A stretch of 32,120 bases of DNA from Draconibacterium orientale (lineage in GTDB: Bacteria; Bacteroidota; Bacteroidia; Bacteroidales; FEN-979): the NCBI GenBank assembly GCA_020718225.1, contig DYSO01000015.1:1-32120 (forward strand), read 5' to 3'. The notes under the pieces were generated by a model that worked only from the letters and a program-made list of their open reading frames with translations, had not been told where the DNA came from and did not search any database. Shown piece after piece: positions 8,916-17,506 of this stretch; within the stretch, counting starts at the first letter, position 1; each line of letters opens with the position of its first letter. The translations under genes and the position numbers were made by a program.

Positions 8916-11900
8916 ATGCAGTATCGGTACATACTCTGCTTCTTTTTATCAGCCTGGGTTTTTTCTGTTCTGCCATGCTTCGGACAGCATTTCCCAAAAC
9001 GGGGTAAAATTCCTGCTTATCCTTACCATGCAAGAGTTTACGATTCGATCGCCGCATCCCGTATTCCGGTGCTTAATATTCCGGAATCACAACTGAAAAG
9101 GAGTTTGCCTGCCTCCGTTGATAATTCAGAACATGATTTCTGGCCTGGGTTACTCGATCAGTTCCAGTTTTACAGCTGCCAGCAATATGCTGGCGTTGCC
9201 TATACTTTTGGTTATGAGTTTAACCGTTTGAGGAACACTCCCGGCTGGTTGTGGGAAAACCGTTTTCCTGCGCATTATACCTGGAATTACCTGAACGAAG
9301 GCGGTCGCTATATTGGCGCTAATTTCCTCCATAGTTTTGATCTAATACGGCAACAGGGGCACATGACCAACCTGTTTTTCGGGGAAGATACGTCCGGTTC
9401 ATACCTGGGATGGAAATCAGGATACGATCTATACCACAGCGGGATGTACAACCGGTTAAAACAGGTTTATGCCATACCCATCAACAGTGAAGCAGGAATT
9501 AATACCCTTCGGAATTACCTGTACGACCATGTTGACGGTTCTGCTACCGGGGGAGTCGCCTGTTTTACCACCGATAGCTGGTTTGAGATGGCACCGTTGC
9601 CCCCCGGAACGCCCGAGTCAGGAAAAAGGGTCCAGCTTCGGTGGCGCCCTCATCCCGACCATGGATTGTGTATCGTTGGATACAATGATTCTATCCGTTA
9701 TGATTTGAACAATGACGGGACCTATACCAATGATATCGATATTAATGAAGATGGCATTGTGGATGCCAAAGACTGGGAAATCGGCGGATTTAAATTTGCC
9801 AACTCATGGGGTTATTGGTGGGAAAACGAAGGTTTTGCTTATGTATTGTACAGCGCCATGGCTTCCAATTATGAAGCCGGTGGCGTCTGGAACAACCGTG
9901 TTTATATCGTACAGCCCGATACCGGTTATCATCCGCTGCTGACCCTGAAAGTAAAAATTGATTACAACAAGCGACAACGTATCCGGCTCATTGCCGGGAT
10001 CAGCACCGATACGTTATCTTTTTTCCCCAAACATACAATGTCATTTCCTGTTGTTAATTTTCAGGGTGGCGACAATGTGATGTCAGGATATGTCAATGAC
10101 CCGGAATCAGGGGCTGTTGAATTAGGTCTGGATGTAACCCCGTTGCTTAACTGGTTTCCGACTGTCGGTCCTGCCCGGTTATTTGTTGGAGTGGAAGAAC
10201 ACGATCCTGACCATTCCGGTTCCGGTTCTGTTCAGCAGGCCTCTTTTTTATGTTATACTGTTGGACAACAGGAATTTACGGCAACAACAACGCCGATCAG
10301 CATTCTTGACAACGACCTCACCCTGATTTCCGCAATTGCCACTGTTAACGCTCCCCGGGTCGAAATCACCACCACCGAACTACCTCCAGTTATCCCGGGC
10401 CAGCCATATGAAACCCGGCTTGAAGCTTCCGGCGGGTCGTTGCCCTACACCTGGTCACTGCATGAAACCTATTCAAAACAGTTTTATTATAGTCCCTTGC
10501 CTCCCAATACCGGAACACCGTTGTCCAAAATAAGTGACCTGATGCCTTTTGCAGCCATGGCGCTTCCTTTTTCTTTCCCTTTCTATGGTAAGATGTACGA
10601 CAGCATTTATATCAATTTTTATGGATTCGTCTCCTTCGACCCTCAGGCCATCCCAGCGCCCTACATCACCGATGAACTGGCAATGATGCGCATGTTCGCC
10701 ATGATCAGTCCGGCCTTTTCACAATTCTATACCTATGTGCCTTCAAAAAATGACGGAGTCTTTTTTTATGCCGATGCCACCGTCGTAATGATCCATTGGA
10801 AAACTTCTGTTCAGGGTTCTGCAAATAATTCAAATAATAACTTTGCGCTGCTTCTCTATCCGGACGGAAGCTTTGAATTTCGATACGGACTGATGGATAC
10901 CGGACCTGTTTTACCTGCGGTTTACTCCGGTATTTCAAAAGGGGATTCACATAATTTTGACATAAAGACTGAATGGCGTGCCAACAACCTGAACGGGAAT
11001 GCCATAAGGTATCTGCCATTGCCTTTCCCTACAGGATTGACCCTCTCCCCGGATGGGCTGCTGAAAACCGCAGGGATCGATGCGACTCAAATATTTTCCG
11101 TTCCCGTGATGGTTACCGATGAAGAAAACATGACCGGATCTAAATTGCTGACTTTGTCCGGCGGATTGGGATTGACCTGGGAATTGGTTTCGGGGGAGGA
11201 TGGCTTCCTGATTTTCGGCCAACCGGCCAGCCTCACCCTGACATTAAAAAATACCAGCCAAACAGCCATTCCAAATGGCATGGTCAAACTTCGGTCGATG
11301 GATACCTCCTGCCTGGTCACAGATAGTATCCTTTTGCTGCCAATGCTGGGTCCGGGCCAACAGATGACATTCAATGAAGTATTTAAATTCGCCATCATGG
11401 ATCACCTCTCCTGCGAATACCCTGCAAGGCTTGCCCTCGATGTGTATGGCGGGACTCGATCCTGGCATCATATTCTGGAAGTACCGGTTGCTGCACCACA
11501 ACTGGAATTTTTATCTCCCCAGGTACCCGATGGTCATAACGACAGGCTCGATCCGGGCGAAATTACCGACCTGGCTGTCCGCCTCAATAATCTGGGGAAC
11601 TTCAGGGTGGAAGATGTCAGTATTCAACTGGAATCTCTTGACACTTTGGTACAGATTCAATCGGATGCGGTTCAATGGATCGGAAGGGTTAATCCGCTAT
11701 CTCAACATAAAAGCAGGTTCCGCATAAAAGCTTCCCGCAGTACTCCGTCGGGTTATATAGTCCCGATGCGGCTGACAGCATTTTTTGATACCATTCTGTA
11801 CCAACGATTGGACTTTTCGCTTACTGTCGGAAAAAAAGCGGTGGCAATCGTAAACCTTTCGGCAGCAAACACATCGATGGCTGCCATGCAGATGGCGATG

Positions 11901-12977
11901 GACAGCATCGGGGTCGGATACGATTCGCTTAGGACCCTGAATACAACACTCTCTGAATATGAGAGCGTGTTTCTTATCCTCGGTCATACCACACAAGGCG
12001 CCCATTCACTGAATTCTGCTGAATCAAAGCTGCTTTCACAATATCTCGAAGAACACGGGAATCTTTATATGGAAGGTTATTTCACATGGTACTATACCGA
12101 CAATACGGTACTGCATCCCTATTTTAAATATACTACCGACAATTGTTCCCTTTACACCTTCGACCAGGTCATCGGAGTATCCGGGACTCTTACCGATGCA
12201 ATGTCATTTGAATATTCGGGATATCCCGATTTTAGTTTGTTTACATTTATCCCACAGGAGTCTGCTTACAGCACATTGATCGATCCCGGATTCCCTCTCC
12301 GCAATTTTGAGATTGTATATCCCGGCCCCGGTTATAAAACCATCGGGACTTTTCTGGAGTTCGCTTCCATGGACGAAAGCGTTGAACCTTCAACGCGTCG
12401 TACACTGATGCAGCATTATCTCGAATTTTTCAATATCAATCTTTCCGGGCCCTATGTTCTGTTTCATACCGATAAAACCAACCTGCGCCCGGGCTTATCG
12501 GTTTTTTTTACCGACGACTCTTACCATGATATCCTGTCATGGCAATGGGAATTTCCGGGAGGCGACCCGGCCACATCCAATGAACCCAATCCATCGGTTA
12601 TGTATAACGTACCCGGGGCCTTTGATGTAAAACTTACCGTTTCCGACGGGGTTCATACCCGCTCCATGACACGGAAAAATTATATTCTTGTAAATTACCC
12701 CACCGGCCTGAACGAGCCGCGACTCTCACTCAAACTTGCGGTTTATCCCAATCCGGCAAAAAACCAGGCCATCGTTTCATGGAGTGGACCTGTGCCTGGA
12801 GATGGAGTTCTTTCACTGATAAATTCCATGGGAAAAAAAGTGATGGAGAAGGGCATCGATGGATTGACATTCCAAAAAAAGTGGGTTTTAAACCTGAGAG
12901 GCCTGGCACCTGGTATCTACTTCCTCAAACTTCAAACCAAATCCGGAATTGCCGTCGAAAAATTAATGGTGAATTAG
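8916..12977 (+). CDS. T9SS-exported papain-like (C1) peptidase, tandem paralogue, with Rossmann-like and PKD domains
   Basis: Start at the ATG at 8916 (upstream codon 8907 is TTG); MQYRYILCFFLSAWVFSVLPCFGQ is a signal peptide. The product is 1353 residues. Over the first 300 residues it aligns to the upstream protein without gaps: Gln82, Cys88, His249 and Asn296 occupy the same numbers, and residues 241-310 are identical at 62 of 70 positions. The calcium-loop-like insert, the INFYGFVSFD beta domain and a CARDB-like region follow in the same order. It then diverges: about 975-1178 looks like a Rossmann or class I amidotransferase/ThuA-like domain (VAIVNLSAANTSMAAM, VFLILGHTT, YLEEHGNLYMEG), then a PKD domain (WQWEFPGGDPATSNEPNPSV, about 1182-1263) and a T9SS sorting domain (VYPNPAKNQA, about 1275-1353). 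Only 32 bases separate it from the first gene, so co-transcription is likely. Its stop overlaps the convergent methyltransferase stop. Confidence 0.85.
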   Translation: MQYRYILCFFLSAWVFSVLPCFGQHFPKRGKIPAYPYHARVYDSIAASRIPVLNIPESQLKRSLPASVDNSEHDFWPGLLDQFQFYSCQQYAGVAYTFGYEFNRLRNTPGWLWENRFPAHYTWNYLNEGGRYIGANFLHSFDLIRQQGHMTNLFFGEDTSGSYLGWKSGYDLYHSGMYNRLKQVYAIPINSEAGINTLRNYLYDHVDGSATGGVACFTTDSWFEMAPLPPGTPESGKRVQLRWRPHPDHGLCIVGYNDSIRYDLNNDGTYTNDIDINEDGIVDAKDWEIGGFKFANSWGYWWENEGFAYVLYSAMASNYEAGGVWNNRVYIVQPDTGYHPLLTLKVKIDYNKRQRIRLIAGISTDTLSFFPKHTMSFPVVNFQGGDNVMSGYVNDPESGAVELGLDVTPLLNWFPTVGPARLFVGVEEHDPDHSGSGSVQQASFLCYTVGQQEFTATTTPISILDNDLTLISAIATVNAPRVEITTTELPPVIPGQPYETRLEASGGSLPYTWSLHETYSKQFYYSPLPPNTGTPLSKISDLMPFAAMALPFSFPFYGKMYDSIYINFYGFVSFDPQAIPAPYITDELAMMRMFAMISPAFSQFYTYVPSKNDGVFFYADATVVMIHWKTSVQGSANNSNNNFALLLYPDGSFEFRYGLMDTGPVLPAVYSGISKGDSHNFDIKTEWRANNLNGNAIRYLPLPFPTGLTLSPDGLLKTAGIDATQIFSVPVMVTDEENMTGSKLLTLSGGLGLTWELVSGEDGFLIFGQPASLTLTLKNTSQTAIPNGMVKLRSMDTSCLVTDSILLLPMLGPGQQMTFNEVFKFAIMDHLSCEYPARLALDVYGGTRSWHHILEVPVAAPQLEFLSPQVPDGHNDRLDPGEITDLAVRLNNLGNFRVEDVSIQLESLDTLVQIQSDAVQWIGRVNPLSQHKSRFRIKASRSTPSGYIVPMRLTAFFDTILYQRLDFSLTVGKKAVAIVNLSAANTSMAAMQMAMDSIGVGYDSLRTLNTTLSEYESVFLILGHTTQGAHSLNSAESKLLSQYLEEHGNLYMEGYFTWYYTDNTVLHPYFKYTTDNCSLYTFDQVIGVSGTLTDAMSFEYSGYPDFSLFTFIPQESAYSTLIDPGFPLRNFEIVYPGPGYKTIGTFLEFASMDESVEPSTRRTLMQHYLEFFNINLSGPYVLFHTDKTNLRPGLSVFFTDDSYHDILSWQWEFPGGDPATSNEPNPSVMYNVPGAFDVKLTVSDGVHTRSMTRKNYILVNYPTGLNEPRLSLKLAVYPNPAKNQAIVSWSGPVPGDGVLSLINSMGKKVMEKGIDGLTFQKKWVLNLRGLAPGIYFLKLQTKSGIAVEKLMVN

Positions 12978-13627
12978 ACTTGCAGGGTTTTATTTGTTTG
13001 ACTGTGGTTGCTGTAGGTTGGCCATTCAATTTTATATTCAAGGGCCTGATCACCGAAAACATCCCAGCCTTTCCTGTTGCCCCTGGCAAAAATCTCAAGG
13101 TAAGGGCCTGGGCTGCAGCGTTCAATCAATTCATATAATGCATCGGGTTTACGGGAATGTTCCTGTTTCTGGGTCCGGATGATGTTCACCTGGCTTCTTC
13201 CCGGCGATAAGGTACGCATGCTGCCCCGGATTCCAAAGAGAACCAATTCAGTTGTATTTCGAAAATAAAAACCCACGCCCCTTCCATCTGGTCCGCCATC
13301 TTTTCTCACTTTATGCCAGACGATGTTTGATTTATAGTTGAAACCCCATGCCTTCATTACTGCCAAACCCTCTGGGAGTAAAGCATTTGGCACCCATAAA
13401 TAGAGGTGGCTTTTTGCTGCTGCCACAGATTGAACCGGTATTTGTTGAATTTCCTCGAAGGACAAAGTATCATAGCGTGATAATCTTTTATGTTCAGGGG
13501 CAATTTTTCCGGTCCGGTTAAGAAATCGCCAGGGAGGATCTGCCAATATAGCAGCATATTCTTTATTACAGAGACTTTCAATAAAACTGGCAACAACCGG
13601 ATTAATTTTATCTTTAATCATTTTCAT
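12974..13627 (-). CDS. MT-A70 family adenine-N6 DNA methyltransferase of a restriction-modification pair
   Basis: Transfers methyl from S-adenosylmethionine to adenine N6, presumably protecting the sites cut by the neighbouring endonuclease. The catalytic motif ADPPWRF (DPPW at residues 30-33) and downstream YLWVPNALLPEG, NIVWHKVRKDG and TTELVLFGIRG follow the MT-A70 pattern, and the C-terminal PDALYELIERCSPGPYLEIFARG is the usual AdoMet-binding end. About 217 residues is normal for the prokaryotic group. The ATG at 13627 overlaps the endonuclease stop by 14 bases; ATG 13621 is the alternative. Overlap with the upstream gene implies coupled expression. The 3' end overlaps the convergent peptidase stop by 4 bases. 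The GATC-containing target is an inference from the partner. Confidence 0.9.
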   Translation of the reverse strand: MKMIKDKINPVVASFIESLCNKEYAAILADPPWRFLNRTGKIAPEHKRLSRYDTLSFEEIQQIPVQSVAAAKSHLYLWVPNALLPEGLAVMKAWGFNYKSNIVWHKVRKDGGPDGRGVGFYFRNTTELVLFGIRGSMRTLSPGRSQVNIIRTQKQEHSRKPDALYELIERCSPGPYLEIFARGNRKGWDVFGDQALEYKIEWPTYSNHSQTNKTLQV

Positions 13628-14204
13628 CAAGCAATTTTTTTGTTATTCCAAAAACCAATATCGGACATCCCCCTCCACCGCCTCCTTCAATTCGTGGTAA
13701 CAATTTCGACATATGTGTTGTGGACATTCCAAAAGAGGAACCTCTACCAATTGTTTTAAAAATGTTTTGCAAATGATCACATCGGGTAATAATTATTCCA
13801 ATACTGATTGCCCGTAAATCAAACAGAAGCCGAAAATTATTAAGATCCCGGTCAAAGAAAGGATCTTTATTATTCCATTCTATTTCAATAGCAACCCTGT
13901 TTTTATAGCAATCGACCTTATGTGTGGGTGATTCTGTTAGTTCCTCATCCACCATTACCGAGGTGTCAAATTCTTTTTCGATCCACCCTTTTTTATACAA
14001 AAAGGAATCAATTGAATTCGAAACCTTTGATTTATTTCCGCCACCTTCAAGAATCCAGCGTTTTTTAAGTTTGAATTGCATTAAAAGCCGGATTATATCA
14101 TCCCATTCTTCAGGAAAATCCTGATATAAAATGGCACAAGGATGTTTCCATTCATATACTTCATAATTATTGAGTACGTATTCCGGAAGAAGGTTTATCC
14201 CCAT
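13614..14204 (-). CDS. BglII/BstYI-like type II restriction endonuclease
   Basis: Predicted to cut DNA at a BglII-type (GATC-core) site. The PD-(D/E)xK-like centre is visible as HKVDCYKNRVAIEIEWNNKD: Asp98, Glu107 and Glu109. The spacing (9, then 2) equals Asp84-Glu93-Gln95 of BglII as I recall it, with Glu at the last position. The C-terminal STTHMSKLLPRIEGGGGGGC followed by PILVFGI is characteristic of this family. Start chosen at ATG 14204 (about 196 residues) rather than GTG 14228, because a perfect -7 box (TATCTTTG) covers the GTG. The gene overlaps the methyltransferase downstream. Base composition is far lower in G+C than the neighbours (18 of 60 in 13981-14040 against 38 of 60 in 14521-14580), which suggests horizontal acquisition. 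The exact recognition sequence cannot be read from the sequence. Confidence 0.82.
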   Translation of the reverse strand: MGINLLPEYVLNNYEVYEWKHPCAILYQDFPEEWDDIIRLLMQFKLKKRWILEGGGNKSKVSNSIDSFLYKKGWIEKEFDTSVMVDEELTESPTHKVDCYKNRVAIEIEWNNKDPFFDRDLNNFRLLFDLRAISIGIIITRCDHLQNIFKTIGRGSSFGMSTTHMSKLLPRIEGGGGGGCPILVFGITKKLLDEND

Positions 14205-14227
14205 GAATGGGTGTTGTTTTAATAACA

Positions 14228-14235
14228 CAAAGATA
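14228..14235 (-). promoter_or_regulatory. -7 box of the restriction-modification module
   Basis: TATCTTTG on the minus strand matches TAnnTTTG exactly. Transcription about 6 bases downstream would leave a leader of under 20 bases before the ATG at 14204. The -7 box overlaps the upstream GTG codon and therefore argues against it as a start. It is divergent from the promoter of the M20 amidohydrolase. Confidence 0.55.
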
Positions 14236-14265
14236 CACTTTTAAAGCGCATCCCCGTTTGGTTTG

Positions 14266-14297
14266 TTGATAACTGAACCAAACATTTTTTACCTTTG
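14266..14297 (+). promoter_or_regulatory. Candidate promoter of the M20 amidohydrolase gene
   Basis: TTG at 14266-14268, 21 bases, then TACCTTTG at 14290-14297, a full two-element match to the Bacteroidetes promoter. The expected transcription start near 14303 supports the ATG at 14320 over upstream in-frame codons. Confidence 0.55.
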
Positions 14298-14319
14298 CGT
14301 TTCTTTCAATCCGTTTTTA

Positions 14320-15528
14320 ATGGAGCATTTGAAGCGTCAGATCGAAATACTATCGACATCCGTTTATGATGAAGTGGTGGAAATCCGCCGCCACTTTCAC
14401 CAGTATCCCGAACTCTCATGCGAAGAATTCAAAACGGCCGGATATATCTGCGAAAAACTCGTTGAATACGGGATCCCTTATGTGGATGGGGTTGCCGGCA
14501 CCGGCATTGTCGGGCTGATCGAAGGCAGGAACCCTTCCTCCCGGTGTATTGCACTGCGGGCCGACATGGATGCGCTCCCAATCCTGGAATTAAATGACGT
14601 TGTTTATAAATCGGTCGTCCCGGGGAAAATGCATGCCTGTGGCCACGATGTCCATATGGCCTCCCTGCTCGGCGCTGCCAAAGTACTCACCGGAATAAAG
14701 GACCAATTTGAAGGGACCGTTAAATTGATTTTTCAACCCTCCGAAGAGCGATATCCGGGCGGCGCCATCCGGATGATCGAAGCAGGGGCCCTTGAAAATC
14801 CCAAACCCCAATACGTCATCGCCCAGCATGTAATCAATAACCTTGAAGCCGGCGATGCAGGGATGATGGCAGGGGCTTACATGGCCTCTACCGACGAATT
14901 TTTTATAACGGTCCGGGGAAAAGGGGGACATGCCGCCACTCCCGATCAGGTGGTGGACCCCATTCTTATTGCATCGCATATTGTGATTGCCCTTCAGCAA
15001 ATCGTCAGCCGGAATGCCAATCCAGTCATGCCTACCGTAATTTCTGTTGGCAGGATCACGGGCGAAGGCCGCACCAACATCATCCCCGACGAAGTGCGGT
15101 TGGACGGCACGGTCCGTACATACGATGAGGCATGGAGAAAAGCGGTACATCAGCGGATCCGGGATATCGCCATATCCTTGGCCGAAGGAATGGGCGCCCG
15201 ATGCGAAGTCAACATTGCCCATGGATACCCTTTCCTTTATAACGATCCAGCCCTGACGGAAAAACTGCGTAGCTTGGCCAAAGGCTATCTGGGCCCCGGT
15301 CATGTTAAAGATCTTGAAAAAAGAATGACCGCCGAAGATTTTTCCTATTTCGCCCAAAAAATCCCATCCTGCCTCTTTCGCCTGGGAATCTCAAACACCC
15401 TTCAGGGGATCAATGCAAACCTTCATGCCGCTGATTTCAATGTGGATGAACATTCGCTCAAAACCGGTACCGCCCTCCTGGCATGGTTCTCGGTTAACCT
15501 GCTTGCACCATTAAAGGAAACGGGATGA
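14320..15528 (+). CDS. M20D family metallo-amidohydrolase / N-acyl amino acid hydrolase
   Basis: Hydrolyses an amide bond of an N-acylated amino acid or similar compound in the cytoplasm. The 402-residue protein (ATG 14320) has the family start EIRRHFHQYPELSCEE. Metal-site residues are visible: Cys108 and His110 in HACGHD, Glu143 in FQPSEE, His170 in AQHV, and a C-terminal His in NLHAADFNVDEHS. IALRADMDALPI and RMTAEDFSYF are also typical. The dimerisation domain lies between about 185 and 300. There is no signal peptide. The frame extends upstream to 14263 but that start lies inside the promoter. Members include hippurate hydrolase, IAA-amino-acid hydrolase and N-acetyl-diaminopimelate deacetylase; the substrate cannot be chosen from sequence alone. 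The next gene overlaps its stop as ATGA. Confidence 0.9.
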   Translation: MEHLKRQIEILSTSVYDEVVEIRRHFHQYPELSCEEFKTAGYICEKLVEYGIPYVDGVAGTGIVGLIEGRNPSSRCIALRADMDALPILELNDVVYKSVVPGKMHACGHDVHMASLLGAAKVLTGIKDQFEGTVKLIFQPSEERYPGGAIRMIEAGALENPKPQYVIAQHVINNLEAGDAGMMAGAYMASTDEFFITVRGKGGHAATPDQVVDPILIASHIVIALQQIVSRNANPVMPTVISVGRITGEGRTNIIPDEVRLDGTVRTYDEAWRKAVHQRIRDIAISLAEGMGARCEVNIAHGYPFLYNDPALTEKLRSLAKGYLGPGHVKDLEKRMTAEDFSYFAQKIPSCLFRLGISNTLQGINANLHAADFNVDEHSLKTGTALLAWFSVNLLAPLKETG

Positions 15529-17483
15529 ACCTGATGAACGTTTTGAAATCTTTAGTTTCCGGTTTTCAATTTATTCGCCATCCGGTTTCCGGGATCCCGG
15601 TTAACCCCCGCTCCCTGCACATCCTGTTTGTTTTTGCCATGTGCCATGTCTCATTTGTCAATCTCTATTCCCAGGACCTTCTGCCCGGGAAAACAGTCCT
15701 TCCTTTTCAGCAAAATGCACCGGCCCAGGGAAACGATGAACAATTGGCCCTTCAATTGTACCAGAACCGCGAATACGAGAAAGCTGCCGAAGTTTATGAA
15801 CGGCTCTTTGAGATAAAAAAAGGTTCCTATTACTATCAGTATTTGCTTTTTTGCTGGATAGAAAGCGAAGCATATGAAAAAGCGGAACGCCTGATTAAAA
15901 AGCAACAGAAATCCGAACCGCTGGCGCTTAAATATCAGGTTGACCTGGGATATGTAAAATACCGACAGGGAAATCAGGAGCGATCCAAAAAAATCTATGA
16001 GGAAGTCATGAAACAGCTTACCCCTAACCGGCAACAAGTGGTTGAACTTGCCAATGCCTTTCTCATCCGGGGCGAAAATGAATATGCCCTGAAAACATAC
16101 CAGCGTGGCAGGGAACTTCTTGACAATTCCTATTCTTTTGGAATAGAAACAGCAGGGATTTACGAACGGATGGGCGATTTCACAAAGGTTATGGAGGAGT
16201 ACCTCAATCTGCTCGAAATCGATAATTCATCCATGGATCTGGTGCAGAATAAGCTACAGATGGTCCTGGCCAATGATATCAATAACGAGAAAAGCGGGCA
16301 GCTGCGGAAGTCTCTTTTATCAAGGGCCCAGAAATTTCCCGATAAGTCATATTATGCTGAATTGCTGTGGTGGTATTCTGTACAACAAAAAGATTTTGAC
16401 CTGGCCCTCATTCAGGCAAAAGCGCTCGACCGCAGACTTCAGGAGGACGGAAACCGGCTGGTCCAGCTGGCAAATCTGGCTATTTCCAATGAGGATTATG
16501 AAGTGGCTATGGAGGGGTTTCAATATCTGGTTTCCAAAGGAGCTGCTTTCCCTTATTTTGAACAGGCCCGCAGGGATTTGATCAATACACGCTATCTTGT
16601 CTCCCTCTCCTCACCCTCTCCGTCACGGAAACTTCTTATTGATCTGGAAAAGGCGATGAATGAAGAAATTCAAAAATCCGAAACAGATCCCCAAAACATC
16701 ACACTGATTAAAAATCTTGCCCACCTGGATGCTTTCTATCTCGGGAAATTACCGGAAGCCGTCGGGTTGTTGTGGAATGCCATCGAAATGCCCGGGGTGA
16801 AGCCTCTGCAAAGGGCGGAATGTAAATTGGAGCTGGCCGATATCTTATTGTTTACCGATGATGTGTGGGAGGCAACATTGCTTTATCAACAAGTGTACAA
16901 AGAGTTTAAAAATGATATCATAGGTCAGGAGGCGAAATTTAAAAATGCCATGCTTTCCTTCTATATCGGCGAATTCAAATGGGCACGTACCCAGGCCGAT
17001 ATCCTAAAAGCCGCTACTTCCAGGTTTATCGCCAACGATGCCATCACCCTGTCACTGCTGATCAGCGAAAATCTGGATCCCGACAGCAACACGATAGCGC
17101 TGGGACTCTATGCGCGGGCCGACCTCCTGGATTATCGCAACAATGAAATACTGGCGTTGAAAACACTCGATTCCATCCCCCTGCTTTTCAGCGACCATCC
17201 CATTTTTCAACAAGTCTTGTATAAAAAAGCCCGTATCCATCAAAAACAGGGCGATTTTTCAGGCGCCGACACCTTGTTTCTCCAACTGGTCGAACATTAT
17301 CCCGACGGAATCCTTGCCGATGAAGCCTTGATGCAAAGGGCCGAACTGAACGAAAAACAGCTGAATGACAAAGAAAAAGCCATGATGCTATATCAGGAAT
17401 TGATGGAAAAGTATCCGGGAAGCATCTTTGTTCCGGAAGCCAGAAAAAAATTCAGGGCTTTGAGGGGAGATAAGGTACAGTGA
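15525..17483 (+). CDS. Exported TPR-repeat protein
   Basis: The ATG overlaps the amidohydrolase stop by 4 bases (ATGA), implying translational coupling; an alternative ATG lies at 15534. The product is 652 residues. A hydrophobic segment LHILFVFAMCHVSFVNLYSQ near residues 30-50 looks like a signal peptide after an unusually long N-region. The rest is almost wholly helical with tetratricopeptide-like units, for example LALQLYQNREYEKAAEVYER near the start and ALMQRAELNEKQLNDKEKAM near the end. Such proteins act as periplasmic or outer-membrane scaffolds in this phylum, but no specific partner can be named. The rsmA gene begins 23 bases after its stop. Confidence 0.82.
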   Translation: MNLMNVLKSLVSGFQFIRHPVSGIPVNPRSLHILFVFAMCHVSFVNLYSQDLLPGKTVLPFQQNAPAQGNDEQLALQLYQNREYEKAAEVYERLFEIKKGSYYYQYLLFCWIESEAYEKAERLIKKQQKSEPLALKYQVDLGYVKYRQGNQERSKKIYEEVMKQLTPNRQQVVELANAFLIRGENEYALKTYQRGRELLDNSYSFGIETAGIYERMGDFTKVMEEYLNLLEIDNSSMDLVQNKLQMVLANDINNEKSGQLRKSLLSRAQKFPDKSYYAELLWWYSVQQKDFDLALIQAKALDRRLQEDGNRLVQLANLAISNEDYEVAMEGFQYLVSKGAAFPYFEQARRDLINTRYLVSLSSPSPSRKLLIDLEKAMNEEIQKSETDPQNITLIKNLAHLDAFYLGKLPEAVGLLWNAIEMPGVKPLQRAECKLELADILLFTDDVWEATLLYQQVYKEFKNDIIGQEAKFKNAMLSFYIGEFKWARTQADILKAATSRFIANDAITLSLLISENLDPDSNTIALGLYARADLLDYRNNEILALKTLDSIPLLFSDHPIFQQVLYKKARIHQKQGDFSGADTLFLQLVEHYPDGILADEALMQRAELNEKQLNDKEKAMMLYQELMEKYPGSIFVPEARKKFRALRGDKVQ

Positions 17484-17506
17484 CCAATAACAAGTTAAGA
17501 TAGAAG

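Noticed and set aside
14228-14230. GTG upstream start for the BglII-like enzyme
   Set aside because: It lies within a perfect -7 promoter box, so the transcript would start after it.
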